NCBI RefSeq assembly: GCF_027580225.2
Contig: NC_073339.2
Span: forward strand, 44,162,501 to 44,226,500
Direction: 5' to 3'
From: Misgurnus anguillicaudatus
Taxonomy: Eukaryota > Chordata > Actinopteri > Cypriniformes > Cobitidae
Length of the DNA: 64,000 bases
Positions 33,351 through 46,322 of this stretch are shown piece by piece (the stretch's first letter is position 1; the number at the start of each line of letters is the position of its first letter). Under the pieces are notes generated by a model, which saw nothing but the letters and a program-made list of their open reading frames with translations, was not told the DNA's origin and made no database searches. The position numbers and the translations under genes were made by a program.

Positions 33351-35210
33351 GATTGTTGTTTCTATATAAAATGTAGCGAATGCTAATATGAAAATAGTTT
33401 TGATAAAGGAAGGAATTTCCCAAATCATGAACCCTCAAATAATGTGTTAAAAATCATAAAATATGTATCAATATGTATTATGATGAAATGAAGACGGGTA
33501 GAAAGCATTTGAGTTCTGCAAACATTTGTCCCGAAGTCAAATTATGATGAAGTCACAAATGAGTAAACCCGACAGAAATAATTTTGCTTGCCGAGCATAA
33601 TTGCAGTTTCTAATTAGCACATTAATCAACTGTCAACGCTTCATTTACGTCGCCTGTCCATTAACATCTTAATCTCAGTTAGTTTTGATGCTGTTTAAAC
33701 TTTATATTCCTGTTTAATAACTGTTGGCCACAGTTTAAACACAGGTTTAGAAAAACACTTATGCATTTTACCTTTATTATGCCAGGCAGGGATGTCGTGA
33801 CGGGATTAACCTTTCCCTTTTCTTTTTAGTGGATCTGTATTTGATTAAAAGATTAGTTCAATGCCTGCGAATCGTTAGGACATGAAAGCTGGATTCAGAG
33901 TATCGACCTGCAAACTGGGTTTGGATTAGAGCTCAGGAACTAATCCTGGTCTCAGACCGCTTTCATGATAGAGTTTCTTATGAGGGATTAAACTAAACTT
34001 GAGATGCCACGCATTAATATAGTTTGCATCATGATTGAGTTGTGCACTATGTCCATGCACAACTGCCTATCAACAATCCAGCAAGCAATTTTGCGTTAAA
34101 CAAGACATAGCCGAACACAGCCCAGACATCTATACTAATTTAAGGCAAAATCTGGGCCGTCAGTGAAAAGTTAATAGATAGCCCAAAAATAAATGAAATT
34201 AAATAAATAAATGAAACCAAACACTTTGTAATCACTGTTGACTGCTTACATGATGAAATATCATATATCACACAAGTTATTTCGGCAAAAATGACATGTA
34301 ACCAAATTCAAGTTTATTTTAGCTACTCATAGCCGGACTATATCTATAGATAACCTAAATGGTGAAATGACGGCTATTGCTTTATGGGAAATAATTTGTC
34401 TCTTCTTATTAATGGCTGAATTACGGTCATGTGATGCAGTCATAGCCAATCAGAGCACACTTGGGGGAATTCATGAAATTAATGAGCCATCGTTTCGAAT
34501 ATGAATTTAATCCACCAATCATGCTTTGCTTGTTTTATGTGACATTTGAAAAGTAGTAATTGCCGCATGAAAAAAAAAATGTTAGCCTAATTTTCCCACA
34601 GGGAACAATTCACAAACCCGTTCTGTTGTGTAGTTGTTAGTGTGAATAGTTTAATGAGAAATTAAATAGTAAATAATTGCCCTTGTCAAAGCTGAAGTAC
34701 TCGAGTAGTTGCTTCTGTGGAGTGACATATGGATGCCTTCACAATAATAGCTGTTTATATTTAGGGTGTGTTGTTGGGTTTGCACAGACGAAGAGCCGAA
34801 TACGTCTTGTATGGAAGTCATCATCTCTCAGGCTCTATGAGGACGATGTCATGACGTTATTCTGAACCACTTCTGTTTATAATTTTGTTTGTGCAGACGC
34901 TTACGTGTTTACTAGAGCTGTTTAGTTTGGTTCAATATTTTTCAGTCTTATGATGATCTCAGTGTTTATGTCTTAGAGAAACCGAACAGCCATTTTTGCT
35001 AAGAAAATTCAGTGTTTTTATGGTAGGACTTAAACATAAAGTCAAAGCACATTTTCCAGATTTTTAATAAGGGAATAATGATTTCAGATGATTTTCATTT
35101 AAATATACCAATGCAATGTACTTTAATGTAAAATACTCCACATTTTGTTTTCACTTGAAATGAATCAAAGAATCAGAGAATCAGTTGAATCAAATTTGTG
35201 TCAAAAATTG
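33351..35210. other. intronic sequence, no gene seen
   Basis: No exon. 33580-33760 is a unique-looking block with several TAATTA/ATTAATCA homeodomain-like sites; it is mentioned in the findings only as a candidate regulatory element. Confidence 0.4.
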
Positions 35211-35211
35211 C

Positions 35212-35532
35212 CCCCATACCCTCGTTCCCTATTCCCTACATTAGTTTGCTAATATAGTCCAATTGAATGAGTAAATGAAAACCAATGAGTGAATTTGGAC
35301 ACTAAGTGCGGTGGGTGGCATCTTGTGTCAAGACGCGGGAGTTCATTTGACACGCTCCTAACAGTAAAGGGGTAACGGCTAGGCGTTGAGTGTACACCGG
35401 TTGTACAGTAATTATTGCGGTGCATTATGGGATTGAATAAGCACACTCGATAATGTCCACTTTACTTTCGGACACCACTACAAATGGCTGTCCCCTAAAA
35501 TAGTGCACTATATAAGGGTATAGGAAGCTGTT
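35212..35532. mobile_element. probable MITE with CCCATACCCT / AGGGTATAGG ends
   Basis: CCCATACCCTCGTTCCCTAT at the left faces AGTGCACTATATAAGGGTAT at the right as imperfect inverted repeats about 320 bp apart. The interior has no coding capacity. Confidence 0.55.
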
Positions 35533-35604
35533 TCCGAAACAAGTTTTGCTACTAACGTCTGCATTTGATATTTTCTAAAATAGAAAATTAATAATTTAAG
35601 GCAA

Positions 35605-36475
35605 CAGATTTTTTCCGCTTCGCGTCGTGCCTAACAACCCCCCTTAGCAGTTATAAAATGCACTGTAACCCCACTGCTTCGCGGGGCTTATTGCTTTTAT
35701 AAAACGGTTACTTCATATGCATAGCAGCATTTCATAAAATAAAACACAAATAGGTTGTAATTATATTAGTACAAATATTACTCTTCCGCCAAACAAAGTA
35801 GTTCCTCAGAATCAAGTGTATCTGCAACAGAGCGCAGTTCTCAAGCAACACAGACGCGGCAAAGACACAATGAAAATATGATTAAAGACTGTGGTGTTTG
35901 TTTTTATAAATCAACATTCATCTAAAATATACATTAATATTTATATTGTGCAACTGTTTAAGTGATAATCAAATATGCGTGGAAGCATGCTTAACTTTAA
36001 CTCTTTCCCCGTTAACAGTTTTTTTTTAAGTTGCCACCCAGTTTTAGTTTAATGGCTTCCAGAAAAATTATCTTCTTTAAATAAACATAAAATATATCAA
36101 ATGAAAGAACAGACGCTCCGCTTAAAAAAAAGTTTCATTCTACCTTCATTTGTTCTCTTATTACCTCTCACATGTTCAGCAAAACGCTGAGATAATTCCA
36201 TTTTTATGAAGAACTTTTCTTAGAGATCAGATTCAGAGCAATCAAAACTTACACAGTGTTTTTTAGTGTCTTTATTGACGAGATGACTCAACAATATTTA
36301 TTGACATTTATCTGGATATCGCCATTGTAGAAAAAAAAAAGATTAAAGACTGTGGTGTTTATTTTCATAAATCATTACGTAGTCTGAACCGTGGGGTTAC
36401 CGGGGTATTTTATCACGGCTTAGAACATGTTTCAACCAATCAGAATGAAGAACCAGAACGGGCCGTTTTATAAAC
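35605..36475. mobile_element. probable non-autonomous DNA transposon, boundaries approximate
   Basis: Ends carry inverted words (GCACTGTAACCCC on the left side, GTGGGGTTACCGGGG on the right; TATAAAACGG versus CCGTTTTATA). Two internal direct repeats, ATTAAAGACTGTGGTGTTT, lie at 35881 and 36342. I recognise the type as common in cyprinids but cannot fix exact tips. Confidence 0.5.
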
Positions 36476-36937
36476 ATATTTTGAAAACACAAGTAACACA
36501 CATGACATTGCGAACACATATTTTGAATTTGCGCCCCTCAGATGAGCAGTCACAAGCTGCCACTGCTTTTCTTTCCTAAACACACTAAATGGCGTAAAAA
36601 AGTGTGACATATACTATTTATTATTGAAATTCATATATCAATCTTGGAAAGCATGCAATAAATCTGTCACGCACGCTCGCTACGGGAGAAATGAAAATCG
36701 AATACAAAGTCATTTAGTCCTGTGTGTAACGCCCATCACAGAAGGTGAAGAGTTTGAGAGTTAAAAAGGATGGAAGAATAGAAAGATGGAAAAATAGGAA
36801 AGACAGGCAGAAATGAGAGTGAATTGGGATTAAGAGGGGAAATCTTGTCAAATTTTCTTTCTATTGACAGAAAGCTCAAGGGAGAGGAGAGGAGGTATTG
36901 TTCTGTAGTGAGCACTTCAATGCTCATTGTCTCATAC

Positions 36938-36986
36938 AAACACACACACACGCACAAACACACACACACACGCACACACACACACT
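36938..36986. repeat. (CA)n microsatellite, interrupted
   Basis: CA repeats broken by three CG steps (ACACGCACAAAC). Confidence 0.95.
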
Positions 36987-38537
36987 GCTCTTCAAGACTG
37001 CGATGAGATCTGGTGAGCAGCCAAATGGAAACTGTCAACATCTTCATCTAGAGATGAATAAAAACAGAGAGACAAAGAGACTAAAGAAAATAAATTCGGA
37101 TTAAAAAAATTTGAAACACTTTCCTTATAGACATAGCTGGTTTGGTACTGGTCTGATTGGTCTAGTGGTGGACCGGTTTAAAAGAATTTAGCTGGTCTTA
37201 CTTGTGTAGCTGCTTAAATACACTGGTATTACAAGAAATCTTAGCTGGTTACGCCAGTCACAACAACGTCCCACCTTTACATGACACTTTAGTCTGATAC
37301 TATATACAAAGTCATTAAGGCACAGTTTCCCAGACAGGGTTTAGATTAATCCAGGACTAGGCCTTAGTTATATTAGGATATTTAAGTCGTTTTTACAAAC
37401 CAAACGTTTTCATACCTTCCAAAAAACAATACTTGTGTGCATCTTGAAACAAAACAATGTTACTGATATATGTTAAGATAAGGATTCAACTGACGAAAGT
37501 AACAAAGCGATTTTCTCAGAACCCTGACTACATTTGCATTTCAAGCTATGACAGCATCTTTAGCATGCAATCCTTGACAGAGCTGACAAATATAGCATAA
37601 TTTTGCGTGTGTAGATGTGAATGTATTATTCCTAAAATTGATTGAAAATAAATTATTTAGGTTATTGGATTTGGCAAAATGTTCCCCCATTACTTCTCAA
37701 AAGATTGCAATAAGAGTACTTGTTTAAGGTCCTATGGTTTATCTAATAAGCTTTTCTCAGTTGAATTTAAAGATAGTTAATTTGACCCTTGTAGTCAAAG
37801 AGCCCTGCTTTAACTACTAGACAACAGGCACTGGCCACCTTATAAAACATATCCTTTTATTTTTTACTAAACTTCTCTCCACTGCCCCATCTTTAACTAG
37901 ACAGGTTGTTTCACAGCTTTATTAATACTTAAACAATTTAAGACCCCTTGTCCCCTAACATTCAGCATGGGACTTCTGACCAGCCCAGGCGTGAAGGCGG
38001 ACCCTCGCAAGGTTTGCCAAACACACACCTCTTGCATTGAAGGGTCTTTACATTTTAATGATCTATCACTTTTAGATACACGGCATTGCTTAATTATTTA
38101 GTTACTCTGGAGTTGTACTTGGATGCTGGATGGATGGAACCCCCCCGCCCTGGGACGCCTCGACACCAACTCTCTTGTTGTCAGGCAGATGTTGAGCTTG
38201 TTGACAGCGTTAAATAGCTTAAAATAGGTTACATTTAGAAGTTTGATTCTGTTTTTGTGTTAGGTTCACAATAGCAGGGTTTAAAATCATACAGCATTGG
38301 TAGTTTAAAATAAAATGTCACATCTAGAATTGTAAGTAATTTTTTGGGCCATTTTTCCTTTATTTGATGGACAGTATTTAAGGAGACGACAGGAAAGTAC
38401 AGGGTGGAGAGAGCGGTATTTGATTGGCAAAGAACCAGAGCCGAGATTCATACTCGGGTCGCCGGAAGTTTTTGACAGAATTTATTATCTTACCCTTAAA
38501 ACTCTAAACTCATATGTGAACTTAAAGGAATCAAGAA
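36987..38537. other. intronic sequence, no gene seen
   Basis: 37130-37260 holds remnants of the AGCTGGT-rich MITE (see 40446). The rest is unique AT-rich sequence without splice-consistent coding. Confidence 0.4.
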
Positions 38538-38538
38538 G

Positions 38539-38869
38539 TTTAAAGTCCTCGTGAATCGAAAGTTGCGATCGACTTCCATGTTGTGATGTATTTCCGAGTG
38601 AAACGGAATATCAGGTGAGGAAGAAAGTGGGCTTGTGTATTCCACTGTGCTTTGGTTGGATTTAGAAAAGTAGGTGGTTCATTCAGAAATGGAACTGCAG
38701 TTGGAGGAGGCGGAGTTAACAGATGACACGCCCAAGCCATCTAGCTGATGTCATCATCAGAAGTAAATTTTATGATGGCGCATGAATTTAAACAAATTTT
38801 TATCATAAACACTGCAATATTACATTAAACAATTTGAATTGTCCGTTTTGATTTCATTGGGACTTTAAA
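38539..38869. mobile_element. MITE with TTTAAAGTCC termini
   Basis: TTTAAAGTCCTCGTGAATCG at the left faces GATTTCATTGGGACTTTAAA at the right as inverted repeats. About 331 bp. It directly abuts the palindromic element that follows and shares its TTTAAAG tip. Confidence 0.7.
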
Positions 38870-39595
38870 GGAATAGTCTACTCATTTTCAATATTAAAAT
38901 ATGTTATTACCTTAACTAAGAATTGTTGATACATCCCTCTATCATCTGTGTGCGTGCACGTAAGCGCTGGAGCGCGCTGCAAGGCTTTGATAGCATTTAG
39001 CTTAGCCCCATTCATTTAATGGTACCATTTAGAGATAAAGTTAGAAGTGACCAAACACATCAACGTTTTTCCTATTTAAGACGAGTAGTTATACGAGCAA
39101 GTTTGGTGGTACAAAATAAAACGTAGCGCTTTCCTAAGCGGATTCAAAAGAGGAACTACACCCCATGGCGCAATAGCACCTTTGGGAGTACTTCGACTCG
39201 GCGCAGTAACACCCTCCCTCTCCCATTATGAGAGTGAGAAGGGGAGCGGACTTTTCAGGCGAGTCGAAGTACTCCCAAAAGTGCTACCACGCCATAAAAT
39301 ATAGTTCCCCTTCCAAATCCGCCTAGAAAAGCGCCACGCTTTATTCTGTACCACCAAACTTGCTCGCACAACCACTCGTCTTAAATAGGAAAAACGTTGA
39401 TGTGTTTGGTCACTTCTAACTTTATCTCTAAATGGTACCATTGAATGAATGGGGCTAAGCTAAATGCTATTAAAGCGTCGCAGCGCGCTCCAGCGCTTAC
39501 GTGCACGCACACAGATGATAGAGGGATGTATCAACAATTCTTAGTTAAGGTAATAACATATTTTAATATTGAAAATGAGTAGACTATTCCTTTAA
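38864..39595. mobile_element. long palindromic (foldback) element, ~730 bp
   Basis: Two ~340-bp arms are inverted copies of each other: TTAAAGGAATAGTCTACTCA to GCGGATTCAAAAG on the left, and CAAATCCGCC to GAGTAGACTATTCCTTTAA on the right. The centre is ~60-100 bp around CACCCTCCCTCTCCC. Arm identity looks above 90 percent by eye. No coding capacity. Confidence 0.92.
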
Positions 39596-40445
39596 GGTTG
39601 AGTTGTGGTTATGGCTGTTAGTGAAATGTTATGGACAAAGGCTAGTACACAAGTCACTTATTTCAAATGAACAAAAAACATTTCCCTAACCCTCGGTTGG
39701 GTAAAATATCAACAAACCCAACTGTTAGGAAAAATGTACCTAAAAAATTTTGTATTTCACCCAAACACAGGTTGAAACCACTCAACAATTAGGTACGAAA
39801 CAACCCATCTAGGTTTATTTAACTCTGCAGTTGGATTTGTGCATTTTTTACTTAACCATAGGTTGACATTTTTTGAGTGCCTAGTATTGACACCCTTCCT
39901 ACATTTACTGTATAAAGACACACAGTAATCTCGAAATTCTTGTCAAGTCATCCATGTCCATACTTGTTTGCATCTAAAGGCCAGTTTATAATGTCACCGC
40001 CCCCTGTTATCAACAAAGTAGAATTGATTTTTACAGGAAACGATGACTTGTTCAGGAATCACATGTTGCTTGGACTGCTTTACGAGCTTCATTAACCTTT
40101 GAACTGTGTAACTGGGCTTATTGACAGAGGTCAAAGATCGCAGTTCAATCACTGATGAAAATCTTTGTTCTTCACAGGTGAAGATAAACTAGATACATTA
40201 ACTATAAGCAATTTGACCTCTGACCCCTTTGACTGCTTTAAACCATGCCACATTTCTTTTGTTTATCTTGGATTTGCTCTTTATGAAGTCTGGGGTCCTA
40301 AGATCGTAGGCTACTTTTAATTTTGCAACCCTGAATTTCCTAAAATAAGTAATTTTTGGAAAGATGTTTGGCCAACTGAATGATTAAAGACATATTTTCA
40401 TAAAACACTAATATTAACAATAAATTGATGTAAAATTTGTCATAA

Positions 40446-40753
40446 CCCTACTGAAAAATCCAGCTAAAACCAGCATAAGCTGGTTTTAGCTGGTCACCCA
40501 GCTTGGTTTTAGCTGGTTTTGCTGGTGCAGGAAGCGGGTTTTGCTGGTGTAGCAAGCTGGTGTAGTTGTGTTTTGGTCACTTTTTAAGCTGGTCTAGCTG
40601 GACTTAGTTGGTCAGGCTGGAAGACCAGCTGGCCCACCAGCATGACCAGCTTTGTCAGGCTGGGAGGACCAGCGTAAAACAGTTAGTGCCACCTTAAACC
40701 AGCTAAAACCAGCTACCAGCTTATGCTGGTCTTAGCTGGATTTTTCAGTAGGG
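40446..40753. mobile_element. MITE with CCCTACTGAAAAATCCAGC termini
   Basis: CCCTACTGAAAAATCCAGCT pairs with AGCTGGATTTTTCAGTAGGG exactly. The interior consists of AGCTGGTTTT/AAAACCAGCT words in both orientations, a well-known teleost MITE type. A decayed relative occupies about 41335-41570 and ends GGATTTTCCAGTAGGG. Confidence 0.93.
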
Positions 40754-41570
40754 AAACAAGACCCAAGAACTTAAACTGAACTCTATACTTTTCTGTGTGG
40801 CATCTAGTCAGATTTGGTTGTATTAAGCTTGTCCTTATATTTATAAGTACTCGTCTCTATGTTTACTTCCCATGATTCCTTCCTTGTTATCATCTCTCAG
40901 ACCCCTCCCGGGTCTTTTTTAGTTTAACCTCTGTCTTTTTCCACTGTTGACTGTGAACTCTGCGGAGCTGCTGTGTTGTTTTGCAGAAAGTGCATGGCTG
41001 ACTGGATCCTGCTGAAGTGTCTGAAAGGGGGTCATTTATTTAGTCATCTGTCTTTGTGTCTGTCTGTCTGGCTTCACCAGCCACAACACACTCAAGATCA
41101 GCATTTAAAAAGAAGAGTTTGAGAAATCCTCCCCCCTCTCCACCCTACAGACACCGCATCATTGAAGCATTATGAGCATGGTTCCCTACTGGGAATACAG
41201 CACACACACAGAGTAGATGTTTTTTAGAGTTTGTAGCCTTGAGCGAACAGTACAGAAAAGGGACTCTTCCATATGGAGTACTCTGCCCAGAGACCGTAAC
41301 CCTCAATGGGATTTGGGCTGGAAAATGTAGCTGTTTTAAATCATGGTAGCTGGTATCTGTCTGGTCCAAATTGGTTATTGGCTGGTCCACCAATTACTAT
41401 CTTCCAATAGCTTGACCACATTAAGCTGATATGGCTGGTTTGTTGATGTAACCAGACGGATAGTCCACGATGGTCTAGCAGGTAATGAACAATTTGGACC
41501 AGGTGGAAACCAACTAACATGTAACTAGAGTCTAGCTCTCAGCGTAAGCTGGATTTTCCAGTAGGGTGGT

Positions 41571-42806
41571 CACTGGATGGAGAAGATGAGATGAATAATA
41601 AATGAGACTGTGGACGGTTTAGGCCCTAAGCAAGAGGATCTGGGGGAAATTTAACAGTGATGAAAACAAGCTCAATGGATTCTTTGTTTGGGTCTATCTA
41701 ATCCACTGCTGTTTCTAGTGCCACTTGACTTTATCGGTTCATTTCACCGCCTCGGTGCCGTCGGTCACAGTCACGGCTTTGTAAGCGAGCCTGGATATAT
41801 GTCGTGTCTGAGTTCCCTTTTAAGGGCCTTTGCAACCCAGCTTGGCCTCTGTTACACTTGATCTCAGTTTAGGAATGTTTTACATTGATTTGACGCCAAA
41901 ACCTCCCACATGGGTGCAGGAACGGGAATATCATTGTGTGTTTTTGGAAAGGTCACCTATTTTCAACCATTTTCAAACGTTCCAGCCACCTTTGAATTTC
42001 ATTTTTAATACACTTAGTGGGATGCATTCAGAGACTTGCGGATCTGAGCATGGTTTGACATTTTGCTGAGACTTAAGCTTAATTTATTGGATGTTTAGTG
42101 TGGATTATGTTGTGGTACTGCTTAGAGTAAACCTAGAAACATGTTTATCTCTTTAAACAGACCTTTGTACAGTCATAACTTCAAGCTTTGGTAGTCACTA
42201 GTAAGCCACAATGTCGTAATACCATTATGTAACCAGAACACCATGTTTTTTACCACATGTTTTGTGTTTTCCAAGTCCCATGGGTTGACATTCAGGTTAT
42301 CTCTCAAACATTCCACTCTACATGGGAAGTTTCTCCCTTATCTAGACATTTTTCACTGGTGTTCAGTGTTATCTAATCCTTATCATGCTAAATGAGGCAA
42401 TTGTGGGATGTCTTGTGGTCCAGAGGTATGTGACAGAGAGAGAGAGGAAGATTGCAGTGCCGCATGTTCTCATTTTTAATTACTACAGCGTTTTAAAGAA
42501 AATACATGAAAACAAAAAGAAAATGAGCTCTCTTGTATGCTAATTGGTGATATTTAATGTGCATATCAAAATCAGATGTCTTTCAAAGAAAGTATTATTC
42601 AGTAGGAAATCAAAATGTTGGTCTTGGGCTTGAAGCCACTTGAGGATTTGTTTGAGAAGAAAACAGAAGGGGATCTACTGATTCAATCATTTAAAGAGTT
42701 TTGCTCTTGTGAACACTTTTACCTCAACGTTGGCCACTTGTTTTAGGCTTATAAGATTTCTGCGATGGTTTCAAACCAGCCTAATCTGTGTTTTTACTTT
42801 CTCCAG
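41571..42806. other. end of the GC-AG intron
   Basis: No exon or clear repeat. Ends with the polypyrimidine tract TTTTTACTTTCTCCAG. Confidence 0.5.
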
Positions 42807-42951
42807 ATTTTTCACGCCAACACTGACCCATCAGAAGTGGTTTTGAATCGCATTCCTCAGCCTGTTCTGGCCCGCTTTGTTCGAATCCGACCACAGACGT
42901 GGAATAATGGCATTGCTCTACGCTTTGAGCTCTATGGCTGCCAAATAACAG
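42807..42951 (+). CDS. nrp2: neuropilin-2 exon: C-terminal part of b1 domain
   Basis: 145 nt, phase 0 in, phase 1 out, donor GTGAGTG. It encodes IFHANTDPSEVVLNRI, PVLARFVRIRPQTWNN and GIALRFELYGC, the closing strands of an F5/8C domain; the final Cys pairs with the domain's first Cys in this family. RFVRIRPQTW and GIALR are NRP2-like (NRP1 has KPATWETGISMR). It completes b1 after a 16-kb intron. Confidence 0.97.
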
Positions 42952-43642
42952 GTGAGTGTTTGCACATACAAACATTTTCATTTGATACCCATGCGATCTC
43001 ATAGATCATTTGAACTGTAGTAGCACTTTTGGTTCAAATCGTCAACTCATACAAAGGCTTAATGACTTCTGATGGCTTTTAAAGAGTCATGTTTTTATTG
43101 TTGTTTATGTCTATGTGACATTTGTAATATGCTTTAAGGCAAACCATGTGCAAATGTATTATTCAACACCATTGCTGAGTGTTTTCTTCAAAAAGTTTTC
43201 CAAAGACAATCTTTTTTCCACGGTTTGAAATCACCTTGGTTTTCTACGTCACAAACATGTAACCAATATCTATGGTGCGTGGTGGTGCGAAAGAGTGGAG
43301 GTGGTGGGATTTGCATATTCATATCTATGGCCCAAGCTGTGCGATATTAAGTAGGGGCGGGGACTAATTTGCATATTCATAGATCCGCGTATACTAAATA
43401 AGGCAAGGGTGTAGAGTTAAGGAATTAGAATTACTGTCACAGGAAAAACTTATGCTATTATGATGCTCAAAGATGAGTTTTAAGTGATAAAATTATCGAC
43501 TACATGGGGACTTTAATTGCTTTTACTGGGCATGCCCCTAAGTCGCTTTAGATAAAAATGCGACTTGCTTAATATTTTAAGCACCCCTCTGTGAGATTGC
43601 AACGTACCAAAACTGTTTTTGTTTATTTATCTTTTTTCTCAG
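42952..43642. other. intron between b1 and b2
   Basis: Contains two ATTTGCATATTCATA-like words (about 43309 and 43369) and a stretch near 43500-43570 resembling a MITE end (ACATGGGGACTTTAA) followed by a short SINE-tail-like piece (AAGTCGCTTTAGATAAAAAT). No exon. Confidence 0.45.
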
Positions 43643-43992
43643 ATGCCCCCTGTTCTGAACTCCAGGGAATGCTATCTGGGCTCCTCCCTGATTCCCAGAT
43701 CTCAGCCTCCTCGGTCCGGGACCTCCACTGGACGCCAGGAGTCGCCCGTCTGGTTGCCAGCAGATCAGGATGGTTTCCTAGTCCTGCCCAGCCTATTGCA
43801 GGAGAGGAATGGCTCCAGGTGGACCTTGGCACACCTAAAACAGTACGAGGAGTAATTACTCAAGGTGCCCGAAGCGTAGAGGGAGGAACAACCTCGGAGA
43901 ACAGGGCCTTCGTCCGGAAGTACCGCATCGCATATAGCCTGAATACAAAAGACTGGAACTTTGTAATGGACAGCAAAACTAGCATGCCTAAG
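43643..43992 (+). CDS. nrp2: neuropilin-2 exon: b2 F5/8 type C domain, main part
   Basis: 350 nt, phase 1 in, phase 0 out, from the acceptor TTTTTTCTCAG to donor GTATTTG. It encodes DAPCSELQGMLSGLLPDSQI, SARLVASRSGWFPSP in close form (VARLVASRSGWF), GEEWLQVDLGTPKTVRGVI, TQGARSVEGG, and NRAFVRKYRIAYSLNTKDW. b2 supports b1 in VEGF and heparin binding and helps position the b1-b2 pair. The b1-b2 linker is short, as in the family. Readthrough past the donor remains open for some 150 nt, but the splice to VFEGNTHYDTPEL at 44288 is the family join. Confidence 0.97.
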
Positions 43993-44287
43993 GTATTTGT
44001 TGCTCATAGCATTCATGAAAAAATACACAAAATATTTTATGTAAAGCAAGATAACAGTGTAGAAACGGACAACTACGGAGAACTTGTTGAACCATGCGGT
44101 CAAGGTGGTATTAGAGTAATATTATCTGGGCTATTCTTGGTTTTAGGATAGTCTACTAACCAGACTGGACAGTGTAGCCTACTACTGTGGGTTACCACCA
44201 GGTTAACAGTAAATCACTAAAAGATCGCTTCTGTGGTTTTAGTGAAAAATAAAAATATTTTAGCAAGTAACCTCTTCTTTGCTGTAG

Positions 44288-44432
44288 GTTTTCGAGGGGA
44301 ACACGCACTACGACACCCCAGAGCTCAGACGGTTTGAGGAGCTGACCGCCCAGTTCATCCGGATCTATCCGGAACGCTGGTCTCCGGCAGGCATTGGAAT
44401 GAGAATGGAAGTTCTTGGCTGTAATCTGCCAG
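44288..44432 (+). CDS. nrp2: neuropilin-2 exon: end of b2 domain
   Basis: 145 nt, phase 0 in, phase 1 out, between TTTGCTGTAG and GTAAGAG. It encodes VFEGNTHYDTPELRRFEEL, FIRIYPERWSPAGIGMRM and EVLGC, where the last Cys closes b2, then NLP. PERWSPAGIGMR is characteristic of NRP2 (NRP1 has PERATHGGLGLR). Confidence 0.97.
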
Positions 44433-45258
44433 GTAAGAGTTCTGCAAATCCATAAATGTGAAATCATGATTTGTACGGTTTCTTGCTGATGAATGGGCTG
44501 TTTTAGTTGTACAATGAAATTCATTGTTAGCTTCTACATCTGTTACCGAGCAGCCATCCAGAAATGCATCATCAGCTATGAACTGTTGGGGCTTAAATAT
44601 TGTTGTTTTTCATTTATGGTGAAGAGAGGTAAAAGAAAACAGACTTAAAAGAAGAAGAAGATGAAAACAATGATTCTGTCTAAGCAAAGCTAAAGAGAGA
44701 CAATTGAAAATGTCAAAGAATTTTTCAAGCTGTCAACCCAGTTTTATAGCTTTGGAGCTGTAACAGAGATCTCAGTTCTCTGAATTAAGTATTAACTGTC
44801 TCTGATGGTTCTTCTACAATTCTGTAGTAGGGAAATAAACAGACTCAAATTGGCAATTATACTGTACGATGTAAAAAGCATGCAGTAGAGTATAGAGCAT
44901 TGGGATGTATCATACAGCACCTTATTATTATGTAGCACTGAACGTGTTTTATCAAAAATATGGAAATTCATATTAAAATGATTGACGTTTGATTGCAGAC
45001 GCAGCCGTTTCTGAAAATTGTATCACAAGTTGCATTTGCAGTACCCTTTGAAGTGCGCAAATTGAAATAAACTCCCATTTATTGCAAAAAGTTGTTATGC
45101 TCGGGTGAGGTGGTTTTTCAAGCAATTCGAAAAATGAATATATTGCAAAATTGCGATAAGTTTATCTCGCATTTACAGTACACCTGACGTGGGTAACAGT
45201 AACACGATCATTCTTTAAATACAGCGCAGTATGTTTGATTGGAGGACAAGACAGAATA

Positions 45259-45426
45259 GGTGTGTTCGACTTCATGTGGTATCGCAAGAACCAGCAGGCG
45301 CTTGACGTTGAAATACCGCAAGAACGATTCAGAAGTCAAATGCTCTGTACTCCTTCGATTATTTTCGCGGTACTTTAATGTCCGTATGCGGGTCTGCGCA
45401 GTACCGTATGAAGTTGAACACACCCA
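45259..45426. mobile_element. MITE with GGTGTGTTCGACTTCATG termini
   Basis: GGTGTGTTCGACTTCATGTG faces CGTATGAAGTTGAACACACC as inverted repeats 168 bp apart, with GGTATCGC versus GCAGTACC continuing inward. Confidence 0.8.
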
Positions 45427-46066
45427 TCGCCATTGTTTTTGGAATGACTTCGCGAGACCACAAAATTACGTTTTAGTCACGTAACATTGGTTAATGGAAA
45501 TTTTGCAATCGTTTTTTGAAAATAACAATATTTAATAGTTTTACGCAAATCTTTATTGGAAACGCAACTACATTTTGAGACATTTGTGGGATCTCTTTTG
45601 AAAGTCTAAAGGGGGCATGTGAGGTTATTAGAGTATTTTTCTCAAGAGAAATATCTGAGATGGAGAGAACTTAATAAAAAAACTCCATTTGTTGCTTTCC
45701 GTGCAGTGTCATTGCTTTCTAGGCGATACAATTAAATGATTTTAAAGAGATCTTATTCCTGTGGGAGTATTGCACGTATACAATATAGAATAATACGCAG
45801 TATATACTGAAGTTATGTTTTTTGGATTGTTTACCACCATCAGACTCAATGCACTCATGCAATTTACATGCAAAACACACGGACAGACGCAGAGCACGGT
45901 AATAATCAGACAGCTTCATTCTGTGCCAATAATCGACTGTGTTGTATAATTTATCATAGAGCTGATGGAGACACGTGTGTGTGTGTGTGCACATGCAGAT
46001 GCTTGCTCTACTTTTAGCTATGTTAATAAAGTACTGTGCCGGCACCATCATGTAATATATGATAGT

Positions 46067-46195
46067 GTTCCTCAGTTGTAAAGCATTGCATTAGCAGTGC
46101 AAAGGGTTGTGGGTTCGATCCCAAGAAATGTCTGCCTTGTCATGCACTATAAGTCGCTTTTAGTTAAAAGTGTCTGCCAAATGCACAAATTTAAA
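46067..46195 (+). mobile_element. tRNA-derived SINE
   Basis: CTCAGTTGTAAAGCATTGCA and GTGGGTTCGATCCCA are the A- and B-box-like parts of the head. The tail ATAAGTCGCTTTTAGTTAAA and TCTGCCAAATGCACAAAT follows. Nearly full length. Confidence 0.85.
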
Positions 46196-46284
46196 TATCT
46201 TTCTCTTTGGCGTATGTAGTAAATTCATCAAGTTTTCATTTATGAGCTGTATGTTTAACGAGCAAAGCCTATTTCCTTCTCTCT

Positions 46285-46288
<4 letters not shown>

Positions 46289-46321
<33 letters not shown>
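46289..46321. repeat. (CT)n microsatellite
   Basis: About 16 CT dinucleotides plus a short imperfect lead-in. Confidence 0.95.

Positions 46322-46322
<1 letters not shown>

Noticed and set aside
36736..37047. 103-codon minus-strand frame
   Set aside because: Contains translated CA repeat; no domain.
8282..44432. Assignment to neuropilin-1
   Set aside because: a2, b1 and b2 carry NRP2-specific words (KYDWLDVWDG, RPQTWNNGIALR, PERWSPAGIGMR) and the tail is NRP2B-like.
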